Under the pieces are notes generated by a model that searched no databases, had not been told where the DNA came from, and saw only the letters and a list, made by a program, of their open reading frames with translations. From JBEVJC01 sp040510375 (GTDB lineage Bacteria > Bacteroidota > Bacteroidia > Chitinophagales > Chitinophagaceae): a DNA stretch of 64,000 nucleotides. The translations under genes and the position numbers were made by a program. Each line of letters begins with the position of its first letter. Positions within the stretch are counted from its first letter, which is position 1. Positions 18,112 to 26,842 of this stretch are shown here, one piece after another. The stretch spans positions 1 to 64,000 of the forward strand of contig JBEVJC010000014.1 in NCBI GenBank assembly GCA_040510375.1, read 5' to 3'.

Positions 18112-21100
18112 TTATTCTTTGGTGAGTGCCGAACGGGTTTCTTTGACGGTCCTGATTCCACTGTACGTCTCCATTTTTACGCGGATCAGGTTACCGTCAT
18201 CATCATATTCATAGAAGGTGGCAAAATTGTGTTCATTCAATTCCGCCATCATCCGGAGGTTTTCCGGGTTATGCACCATGCTGGTCATATTGGCATTCAA
18301 TGGGTGCAGCCTGAGGTCATCGAAATACACCGGTCCTGTTCCCGTGGATTCGAAACTCACAGTCATTGAATCGGCATCGGATGGAATCTGAAAAACGTGC
18401 TCATAGCGTTGCCAGCCGTCGATGATTCCACCGGATGGCAACAATGTGTAATTCGTGGAGGAATTCGAAAATGATATGACCAACCTGTTCTGGGTGTACG
18501 AAGCACAATTACACTCCTGGTCTTCTTTCACCCATACCCCCACCACCATGGACTGGTTCCGCCGTGGAGTAAACTCCTGCTGGCGCACGGTGGAATCTGC
18601 CGTAACCGATTTCAAGGCCGAGTACCTCGGCGGACAATTGTCGGATACCACCTCCGTGTTTATCCTTGGCGACACCCCATCAATGGCCGAAGTGGTCAAC
18701 GGCACCGTCAGGGCAACGCCCTGGCCGGCAGGCAACCGCAAGCTGGCCGTTCCGGTATGCTGCTCCTCTTTTGAAATAAACGATTTGAACGGAGTGAAAT
18801 CCAGATGTTTGAGATTTGAGCAGGTATCACAGGTCGGGATGCCGAAATCATAGTCTTCAAACCCGTCGTAGGCGATGTCCCGGTAGCGGCTGTTCTGCGC
18901 TATCGCAGTAGGGACAGAAAAATTGTATCCGTACAGACCTGAATTGTATCGCCCAACTGGATCTCTGTTCTCAATCTCCAGCCCTCTTCTGTTGAACAAC
19001 GTGGACTCCTTGTTCCAGGCCCATTTGCTCGTGTCACTGAAATTGCGGAGCTGGCCGCTGAAGAAATGCCAGAAGCCAGTAAAGCCCTGGTAAGTCCCGT
19101 CCCGGCGGATATCGGTAGCCGTGGTAGGATCATTTTCGGACCGGCGGGCAAAGTAAGTGTAGGTCTTGCTGGGCCTCCAGTTTCCGGCAACGGCAGCTGA
19201 ATAAGGGTTGTACGGGACCGGGCTAACCTGCCAGACCTTGCTGGCATATTGTGTTCTCCGGCAGACAGGCGTTGAGCCACCCGTGAGGGAATAACCGATC
19301 GGGCAGCCCTGGTGGGAGACGGGATAGGTCTTGCCAATCATGTCCCGGGTACTAAATACCATGTTGAGCGAATTCGCACAACCGGAGTAACATTTCGCCG
19401 CCCGAAGCTGCGCCTCCGTATTATTGTAGATCTCGACTCCCATCAGTGCAATCCCCGACGTGTTCAGCCCTTCGATCCGGATTGTATGGCTGCCAGCCGT
19501 CAGCGAAATCGGGTAGATGTACCAGATTTCGAAATTCGGCAAGCCGGATCCTGTCTTCTGGCTGATCAGATTTCCATCGATATACACTTTTATATCATTA
19601 TCCACTCCCAGTCCGAGGTAATAGGTTTTGGTCGATGGTACGCTAAACGAATCATTCAGTACGATCCACTGTCCAAGTGGTTGAAATACCCCGGTATTAC
19701 CACCCGGCTGACATAGCCAGACGCCACTTCTGTTTAAGGGTCCGATTACACTATCCGCCTGGGCAGCGAGGACACTCATTGCCAGCTGACCATTCGACTT
19801 GAATTGTTGCTGACTGCTTCCGGAAGAATCAGCTACCGAAAACTGTTCCATCGGCGCCTTCATTGCTCCGGCAGACGGAGTAGACTGGCAGGCACCGCCG
19901 GTGAAGCCGTACACATTGAACCAGAAATTATTGGAATCAATCCGACTGAATGACGTATAGTTGGAGTTGTAAATAAAACTTCCACAAGCCGTATAGTTCG
20001 CATCATAGTTATTGGTCAGGCAAATTGTAGCTGAGTCATAGTGGATCACTGCGGTGTCTGTCACTTTCGTACAGTTTCCATACTGGTCTTCCGCATAACC
20101 CACGGGGCATCCGAACTTGTTCTCCTCGCACTTGTAGGCTGGCATCAGCCAGTTTTGCCGGAACTCGGTAGCAGTGGCATCTACGACTTTTGAAGCCGCT
20201 GTCACGGAAAGCCGGAGCTGGCCGCCCTGCCCTTCGATTACCGGATTGTTCATGGCCAAAATGGAGCCGACGGTTTCCGTCATGTTGCGACGGCCGGACC
20301 GGATCACCCGAAGCGTTATATCATGGCCGTTGAACGGCAGCCCCCGCTCATCGACAAAATAGATCGCCTTTCGTCCCTGTTGGAGGAACTGGCTGGAATC
20401 CACCACCCAAATTTTCCTGGAGCTGGAGAAACTGGAGAATATTTCCTGACAGGTATTCCCTCCGATCAGCTCCCCTGTTTTCATTTTGGAAGAAACCAGC
20501 ACTTCATCCCCTCCAACAAACAATATGGTATCAGCCGCTGGCAATGGGGAGGTAATCAAGCCACCCCGTATCGTGACGCCTTTAAGGTTGAAATCAATGT
20601 TCTGGTAGGCCATTCCCATCATGGGGTAGGCCCAATGTGCCGGGTAGTTCAGTTTGAAAACCGGATCCCCAAAATCATTTTTGGTCCTGGTCATGACCAC
20701 CGCACCTGTTTCTGCATCGAACAGCAGGTTTTCTGTCGAAATCCGGCTACCCTTGTCCATCACAACCACGCTGTCGACAATCCCAAAGCGCTGAATGACC
20801 TTGGTAATACCGACTGACCGGAACCTGTTTTCCTCCCGTTGGGCCAGGTTGAGCAACGAAGGGATCAGGAAGAAGGGGGGAAGGAAGGGCACCGCAAACA
20901 TATCCGTATTCACACTCAGGTTGTATCCGTTACTGACAGACAACTGCTCGCGCATATCGACCATTAGTTCCATGTCTTTCCCGATCAACGCAGCGGAATC
21001 CACGATTCCCGCACCATTGACGGCATAAACGGTATTCGCCAGTTTTTTTTCGTCCGCCGTATTATTTTCGACATGGTAGTAGTATTGCGAGTAAGAGAGC

Positions 21101-24100
21101 GGATTGGTGTGATCGGTTTCCGCATAGTCGGCTGTCGCCTTTGGCTTCCCGTGCATATCATTCAATTCAATCTTGAATCCCTGCGACAGGGAAACGAAAT
21201 GACGGGCATTGATTTTTAGCAGGTTTGCTAACGCGGGCTTGTACCTTTTTTTCGTATCCGCATCCAGTATGCTGCGATCGGTCAGGACCGGGAAATCGCG
21301 GAAGGTGTAGAACTGGTGCTCTGCAAATCCGTTGGCGGATTTTTTGTCTGTGTAATGGATGGAACGAACCCGAACCTGGCTATACCCCACCCCCGCAGCG
21401 GGGAAAAGAGATTCTCCCAGCGGCTCTTCCGAATAGCCCAGTGTAACCGGTCCGAGCGCAGAGACTTTTTCCACGTATTCGATGGGTTGCCGGAATGGGT
21501 TTTCTTCCCCACCGATCCCGGGTTCATAAGCGGCCACCCCACTGCTCACGAGCACCGGGACACCGTGCAGGTTCTCCGATTTGTTATAAATATATTCCCT
21601 TCCGTAGGTAGCGGCCCGTTGTCCGGTCATCTTGTCCCACTTGTCATACAGTGTAGCCCGTTTTACCCGATGCCCCCCTCCGAGTTTTTTATAGGCCGGT
21701 TCATTCAGTTTCACGTATGACCGGCTGGTATCAATTTCGCTTACCCAGATATTGCCACGCGCAATCCGATCAAAGGAGGAAAACGCATCCTTGATATTCG
21801 TAGCCAGGGTCAGTAGCATTTTTATTCCCGCATCCAGGTCCAGCTGGTCATTATTCTCACTACCCGGATAGGCTTTGGAGGGAAGGTTCATCCGCAGGAA
21901 TTGCGATGCCGCTTTGACAATGGGGCTGAAGCCGCCAGGCCCATCTCCTTTCAGCGACAGACCGTTCATTTTCACCCAAAGCAGAGTGGGCGACGATAAA
22001 CCCACTCCATTCTGTTGATCGAAATCCGTGTAGCCAGATATATACTCGGCACCTGCACCGCTAGCATCGGACGGCATTTTCACATTCACGCGGAAGAACA
22101 ACTTCGAAATCCCATCGAGGTACATCCTCCGTGCTTGCTGCAGGGAGCCGGCAGCTTTGGGAAGCTTAATGTAGAGATACAAATTCTCTGTATTATCATC
22201 GTACAACCGGGCAGTTGGCGTTAACAGATTGGGTGCACTGGCGAAACCAGCCAGTTTGAATAACCCCATTGCCCGCTTGTTCTGCACGAATCCGTAATCA
22301 TCGCTTTCAAAATCGATTTTAATACTGCCCCCCGATGGAAGCCCAATGGAATCCATCATCCACGCTGTTACGTTCCTGGCGGCCTGTACACTATCCCGCA
22401 ACGTATAGGGATATTCGGCGTTGGTGATCAGGTTTGCCGGACTAGAACCGGGATTCTGGAGGGGGTCCTTATAGTTACCCCATCGATCGTATGATTTGAG
22501 ATTGTAAGACGGGTTGAGGTTGCTGTAATGAAACACATACGGATTCATTTTTCCCTTGGTGTTGCCGTAATAGGTGAACCAGATTTTCTTCAAGGTCAGT
22601 TTGCCTGAATCGTTCACCGGCCGGTTAATGCCCCGGCAAAGCTCATAACTGTACTCGAAATGGACCGTTTTGACGGGCTTGGTTCCTTCGGGGTTTTTCA
22701 GGAATTCTGATTTGGTGAACAACCGGATCTCCTTCAGTCGTTTGGCCTTCCCATCCTTTATCTTCATTCCCCGCTCATCCAATGCCAACTGGTCTTCCCG
22801 ACCCTCCAGGACAAATGTGGCAATCATTGTTTTGGATACCACCGAATGCAAATACCAGAGTTCTTTCTCCCCATAGAGATAATTCCCTTTATCATCCCGG
22901 TTATCGGTCTTCAGGCCCGGATTGTAAGTAACACTATCGGTTACCTGGGGGGCTCTCCACTTGTAGGGGTTGGCCAGTCCCGCCACTTTGGAGTAGTTGA
23001 ACTTAATGGCATCACCAGGGTCATCTTCGGTAATCCCGTCACCGGTTACATCCAGGTAGTCGGGAGACAGCAGACCTGTCAGCAAAAAAGAATGCGCATA
23101 AGGGGGCACTTCCTCACTGCTGAAGTAATTGTCTTTCCCATTGCTATTCTGGGTGGTATTGTCCTGACCCGATGTATAACCCACCAGTCCGGTCTGTTCA
23201 TTTTTCCGGTTTGGATTAACCGCGAAGGTGGCCTCCTTTTGCCGGAGATTGTAAACAGGCAATCCATACACATGCCTTCTTCCATCCTGATTCAGCACCG
23301 TTACTTCTGAAATGTGATGACTCTTCCGGAATGCATTGTTCCGTGCTTCGCGGACCAACTGCGGGTTGATGTAAAAGGAGTCGGCGACCGGCGGGTAAAA
23401 GGCCGTTTGTGGAATGATTTGTTTCACCTGCCCCGGATAGGCCCATGACAATTGAACGACGGCCTTGGACTTGCCTTCAAAATACTCCATTCGGATGGTA
23501 TAGGTTTCATTCGCCAGCAAGTTCAGGGTAGTCGTAAAATCAGTGGCACCATGATGCGTCCATTGATTAATCACCAGCGAATCATTCAACCACAACCGGA
23601 CACCGTCATCCGTCCTCGCGGTGAAAGTATACGCCCCCGACACCGGGGCTTTCAACCTGCCTTTCCAGCGTATCGAGAAGTCATCGCTTGGAAATCCCGC
23701 ATAAGGTGCATTTTTAGCCCAATTGTAATTGATCGTATTGTCATGGCTGAGATCTGGTACTCCTTTCAGATCCCGCGTCCTGAAATATTCGGCCGGCAAA
23801 CCCGTTCCGGGGCCTTCCGCGCTCCCCAACTGCCCGCTCCCACACGCTTCTATACCGAATTGGTTGACCGTGTAATTTTCGATATACCGAGTCAATCCGG
23901 CAACCCCGGCCTCCTTGGCAGACAAGTAGCTAATCACTTGGGACCGCTTATCCCGTTGCCCGCGGGTCGAGTTCTGGGGCGTCAGCAATTGTTTACCTGC
24001 TGGCCGTTTGTTTTTATACCGGGTAAGGTAGTTGGTGGCTAGGATCGACGAACTAGAGCTGCCAGCCTGGCTCAGGTCCAGCGTAACGACATCATCTCCT

Positions 24101-25686
24101 CCCAACTGTTCATAATAACTTTTGGAGTTCACCGACTTTTCCCCGGGATTGCGGAAATAGACCGCTTCAAACGATTCTTTATTATCCCGAAAGTCAATAT
24201 TTTTGAGTGCCGCATTTTCATTCAGCCAGGGACCATTCTGGGTAAATGATCGATTGATATTCAAATCGAATCCTGCATGCACCAGGTTGGGTAGACCGAT
24301 ATCCACACTCAGGCGGTCCGAAGCGTCCTTGGTTCGGATGAAATGGTCGTACACCATCCCGATATCGCCCCGATAGGCCCGGAACATCCCTCCTGTTCCT
24401 TCCCCTGTAATCGAGAAGGCATCGTATGTATAAAACGGAACGGCGATATGCGGCACGGGAGGCCGGTCCCGATAGGCTACTTCTTTTTCCCGGTTGAAAT
24501 CATGCAGTGCACCCCGGTTACGCGCGCCTTCCTGGGCATGCAGGTAGCCATACGCAGGAAGCGAAATCAGTGTATCGACTGCATCAATTTTCTGTTTGGA
24601 AACATACCCGCTGATAAAAAAATTGGGATGGAACACCATGTTGGCCGCACCCACTTTACCGGTAAACGAAAATTGCCGGCTCGTATAGGGCATAGTAATG
24701 GTTGGTGTATATGTCGGGGATGCAAATGCAATCGTGGAAGACACGCCTTCCCCGGCACTGTGCGACTGGTTTTTATCATCGTTCTTATATTGCCTGATTC
24801 CGACAGAGGTCTGTAGACCGCGCAGACCTGCCCGTGAATTGTAGGGCAACGAAAGGGAAAAGCTACCCACAGTTCCCGCTTTGGTCTCCTCGTCCAGTTG
24901 TCCCAGCTTCAGGGAAATCGAAGGAGCGATGGTAAATCCTTCCTGCGTGTTATTCGTCAGGGAAAGTCCGCCGGAAAGTGGCCCTTTGGCTCCGGTACCG
25001 GAATTTAAACTGGCATTCAGGGCATTTTCAATTCCCCATCCCCGGTAATTGTTGTGAAAGACACCGATGCTGGCACCGGCTGTTACCGGTAAGGGTAACC
25101 CGGTTACTTCAAAATCCCCACCAGCTGTTACCCCCACTGTTTTGTTCTCACGGATGGACGTAATTTTCCGGATGGAGTCTTCTCCTTTAAAGTCATCCGG
25201 CAGCCCGCGCAGGTTCCGTGAAACCGTCCCTGGGTTAATATTCCACCCCAAACCGACCCAGCTTGCTTCCTGGTCCATGGAAATCCCTCCGCGGTAGGAT
25301 ATATTAATCGGGTAGCCTCCCACGTCCAGTAACGGGATATTATAGCTGAAATCCCCCGAGAATAAATCGACCATTTCGTTGGCATTCGCCGATTGGAACG
25401 CCTGCATTTCCGGCTGACCGCCCCCCCCAAATGCCGATTCAGCAGTTGGAGGAATCGCAGGGGGTGCCGGTGGCAATTGATCACCGAGAGTTGGAGCTGC
25501 CGGTAAATCGGCAGGGCTGTCCTTCAGCCGGCCAACAGGGTCAAACACGGCAGTAGATGCCCGGAACCTGGGGTAGTTACGGTATCGCATGCTATTGCCG
25601 GAGGCTGCTGCTATCTCCGAACAGAGAATCAGGTAAAAACCCAATGCGATAACCCGATCGTATCTGGCGAAAAAGTTGATGATCAT
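18112..25686 (-). CDS. Giant PA14-containing RHS-partner protein
   Basis: The 2524-residue exported protein (signal peptide about 1-28) has a Pro-rich linker at about 65-85. A conserved segment at about 100-165 includes Gln-Glu-Ala-Ser-Trp-Val-Gly-Leu-Gly-Trp-Asn, a motif typical of Bacteroidota giant proteins encoded next to RHS genes. A PA14 carbohydrate-binding-type domain sits at about 625-760 (Tyr-Phe-x-x-x-x-Leu, Asp-Asp-Gly-Val-Arg-Leu-Trp). Late domains look like carbohydrate-binding jelly rolls, including one near 2350-2440. The C-terminus has a YD-like Tyr-Glu-Tyr-Asp-Asp-Asp-Gly-Asn. By arrangement it resembles a TcB-like partner to the following RHS protein, which would supply the other half of the shell (inference). 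Intergenic spacing to both neighbours is 3-4 bp. Confidence 0.75.
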   Translation of the reverse strand: MIINFFARYDRVIALGFYLILCSEIAAASGNSMRYRNYPRFRASTAVFDPVGRLKDSPADLPAAPTLGDQLPPAPPAIPPTAESAFGGGGQPEMQAFQSANANEMVDLFSGDFSYNIPLLDVGGYPINISYRGGISMDQEASWVGLGWNINPGTVSRNLRGLPDDFKGEDSIRKITSIRENKTVGVTAGGDFEVTGLPLPVTAGASIGVFHNNYRGWGIENALNASLNSGTGAKGPLSGGLSLTNNTQEGFTIAPSISLKLGQLDEETKAGTVGSFSLSLPYNSRAGLRGLQTSVGIRQYKNDDKNQSHSAGEGVSSTIAFASPTYTPTITMPYTSRQFSFTGKVGAANMVFHPNFFISGYVSKQKIDAVDTLISLPAYGYLHAQEGARNRGALHDFNREKEVAYRDRPPVPHIAVPFYTYDAFSITGEGTGGMFRAYRGDIGMVYDHFIRTKDASDRLSVDIGLPNLVHAGFDLNINRSFTQNGPWLNENAALKNIDFRDNKESFEAVYFRNPGEKSVNSKSYYEQLGGDDVVTLDLSQAGSSSSSILATNYLTRYKNKRPAGKQLLTPQNSTRGQRDKRSQVISYLSAKEAGVAGLTRYIENYTVNQFGIEACGSGQLGSAEGPGTGLPAEYFRTRDLKGVPDLSHDNTINYNWAKNAPYAGFPSDDFSIRWKGRLKAPVSGAYTFTARTDDGVRLWLNDSLVINQWTHHGATDFTTTLNLLANETYTIRMEYFEGKSKAVVQLSWAYPGQVKQIIPQTAFYPPVADSFYINPQLVREARNNAFRKSHHISEVTVLNQDGRRHVYGLPVYNLRQKEATFAVNPNRKNEQTGLVGYTSGQDNTTQNSNGKDNYFSSEEVPPYAHSFLLTGLLSPDYLDVTGDGITEDDPGDAIKFNYSKVAGLANPYKWRAPQVTDSVTYNPGLKTDNRDDKGNYLYGEKELWYLHSVVSKTMIATFVLEGREDQLALDERGMKIKDGKAKRLKEIRLFTKSEFLKNPEGTKPVKTVHFEYSYELCRGINRPVNDSGKLTLKKIWFTYYGNTKGKMNPYVFHYSNLNPSYNLKSYDRWGNYKDPLQNPGSSPANLITNAEYPYTLRDSVQAARNVTAWMMDSIGLPSGGSIKIDFESDDYGFVQNKRAMGLFKLAGFASAPNLLTPTARLYDDNTENLYLYIKLPKAAGSLQQARRMYLDGISKLFFRVNVKMPSDASGAGAEYISGYTDFDQQNGVGLSSPTLLWVKMNGLSLKGDGPGGFSPIVKAASQFLRMNLPSKAYPGSENNDQLDLDAGIKMLLTLATNIKDAFSSFDRIARGNIWVSEIDTSRSYVKLNEPAYKKLGGGHRVKRATLYDKWDKMTGQRAATYGREYIYNKSENLHGVPVLVSSGVAAYEPGIGGEENPFRQPIEYVEKVSALGPVTLGYSEEPLGESLFPAAGVGYSQVRVRSIHYTDKKSANGFAEHQFYTFRDFPVLTDRSILDADTKKRYKPALANLLKINARHFVSLSQGFKIELNDMHGKPKATADYAETDHTNPLSYSQYYYHVENNTADEKKLANTVYAVNGAGIVDSAALIGKDMELMVDMREQLSVSNGYNLSVNTDMFAVPFLPPFFLIPSLLNLAQREENRFRSVGITKVIQRFGIVDSVVVMDKGSRISTENLLFDAETGAVVMTRTKNDFGDPVFKLNYPAHWAYPMMGMAYQNIDFNLKGVTIRGGLITSPLPAADTILFVGGDEVLVSSKMKTGELIGGNTCQEIFSSFSSSRKIWVVDSSQFLQQGRKAIYFVDERGLPFNGHDITLRVIRSGRRNMTETVGSILAMNNPVIEGQGGQLRLSVTAASKVVDATATEFRQNWLMPAYKCEENKFGCPVGYAEDQYGNCTKVTDTAVIHYDSATICLTNNYDANYTACGSFIYNSNYTSFSRIDSNNFWFNVYGFTGGACQSTPSAGAMKAPMEQFSVADSSGSSQQQFKSNGQLAMSVLAAQADSVIGPLNRSGVWLCQPGGNTGVFQPLGQWIVLNDSFSVPSTKTYYLGLGVDNDIKVYIDGNLISQKTGSGLPNFEIWYIYPISLTAGSHTIRIEGLNTSGIALMGVEIYNNTEAQLRAAKCYSGCANSLNMVFSTRDMIGKTYPVSHQGCPIGYSLTGGSTPVCRRTQYASKVWQVSPVPYNPYSAAVAGNWRPSKTYTYFARRSENDPTTATDIRRDGTYQGFTGFWHFFSGQLRNFSDTSKWAWNKESTLFNRRGLEIENRDPVGRYNSGLYGYNFSVPTAIAQNSRYRDIAYDGFEDYDFGIPTCDTCSNLKHLDFTPFKSFISKEEQHTGTASLRLPAGQGVALTVPLTTSAIDGVSPRINTEVVSDNCPPRYSALKSVTADSTVRQQEFTPRRNQSMVVGVWVKEDQECNCASYTQNRLVISFSNSSTNYTLLPSGGIIDGWQRYEHVFQIPSDADSMTVSFESTGTGPVYFDDLRLHPLNANMTSMVHNPENLRMMAELNEHNFATFYEYDDDGNLIRVKMETYSGIRTVKETRSALTKE

Positions 25687-25690
25687 AGTC

Positions 25691-26839
25691 TCAATTATTT
25701 TTATGCAGGTAGCTGAACTTCAGGAAATAGATTTCGCCCGCCAGATTGGCAACCGTCAGGAGATAATATTTGCCAGATGTCAATTTTAGCCTGGAGGAAG
25801 GATGGATACTTAAGTAGTTCTGGCCATACTGAACGGTCATCGTTTCTTCGTCCAGTTTCACGTCCACGGGAGTAGCCGACGAGATGTCTTTCAAGGAGAC
25901 CTGAATGGTTGAATCTGCTGTTGGATGCAGGTAAGCGAACCGGATCGCTTCTTCGCAAACTGCAAAATTGGACGGAGGATTCCGTTGCAAATCATGGAAA
26001 TAGCCGTCCACGGCAGCCCGCCGGGCGGGCTGCGTTGCCGGCCGGATTATGAAGTTCCATATCTCGGTTTTGGAAATGATCGCTCCTTGTGACCGGACCG
26101 AGACCTGCCAGGCATACCTCGTGCCTGTTTCCAGTGCCGTACGGGACAAGGGTAACTGAAACTGCATATTGCGGTGTCTTGCCAGGGAAAGCACCGGGAT
26201 ATTGCGTTGCATAGCATCATCATCACTTTGTCCCTGTAGTGGCTTTACGATAACCAGATCATAGGTCAATTGCGCGCCTCCTTGGGATGGCCCTGGTGGA
26301 AGCCAGCTAAACAACGGATGGCCACTATCCAGGCTGTCATGATTGGCCGGGGTCACTAAAATCGCCGGGGAAAGCGGATCCACTACAAACTGAACGCATT
26401 CTTCGGCCACCACTTCCCGCGCGTCCCCCCGAATGACGGTAAAGTCATAACAGCCCGTATATTGACCGGGCGGGATCAACGCAAACGGGTCAGTTGTTGA
26501 TCCGAATCCAGGGGATACCTGGAGGAAACGGACTGGCGAAACACTCCGGTGAGTCAGAATATTCAAGCCGGCATATAATCGGAGAGTCCGTGATTCAGCA
26601 ACCAGCTGAGGAGTTGAACTGGTTTGCCCGGTAAGGGTGAATTGGATATTGACCGTAAGGTCGCTTCCCACATTGTTGATGACTGATAAGTTCCACAATT
26701 GACTGCGCTGGATACCTCCCGACAACGGAAGTTGTGGCTGCACAATGAGTTGACCCAGTACATTCATCGTGCCTGCGCCCATCAGGAACAGGATCAACCC
26801 GACTATCCTCAGCGGCATGGAAAGGTATTTTTTCACCAT
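25691..26839 (-). CDS. TANFOR-domain exported protein
   Basis: The 382-residue protein has a signal peptide (about 1-29, ending Val-Leu-Gly-Gln). The mature N-terminus (about 30-150) matches the TANFOR domain of Bacteroidota: a Pro-x-Leu-Pro start, an Ala-Gly-x-Asn-x-Leu turn and a conserved Leu-Ile-Pro-Pro-Gly-Gln-Tyr-x-x-Cys-Tyr-Asp segment. A fibronectin-like module follows (about 155-265, Pro-x-Phe-Ser-Trp then Tyr-Ala-Trp-Gln-Val). TANFOR proteins are known only by association with large exported repeat proteins. Here it lies 3 bp after the barrel gene and 4 bp before the giant PA14 gene, suggesting a connector or periplasmic adaptor. Confidence 0.75.
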   Translation of the reverse strand: MVKKYLSMPLRIVGLILFLMGAGTMNVLGQLIVQPQLPLSGGIQRSQLWNLSVINNVGSDLTVNIQFTLTGQTSSTPQLVAESRTLRLYAGLNILTHRSVSPVRFLQVSPGFGSTTDPFALIPPGQYTGCYDFTVIRGDAREVVAEECVQFVVDPLSPAILVTPANHDSLDSGHPLFSWLPPGPSQGGAQLTYDLVIVKPLQGQSDDDAMQRNIPVLSLARHRNMQFQLPLSRTALETGTRYAWQVSVRSQGAIISKTEIWNFIIRPATQPARRAAVDGYFHDLQRNPPSNFAVCEEAIRFAYLHPTADSTIQVSLKDISSATPVDVKLDEETMTVQYGQNYLSIHPSSRLKLTSGKYYLLTVANLAGEIYFLKFSYLHKNN

Positions 26840-26842
26840 TGC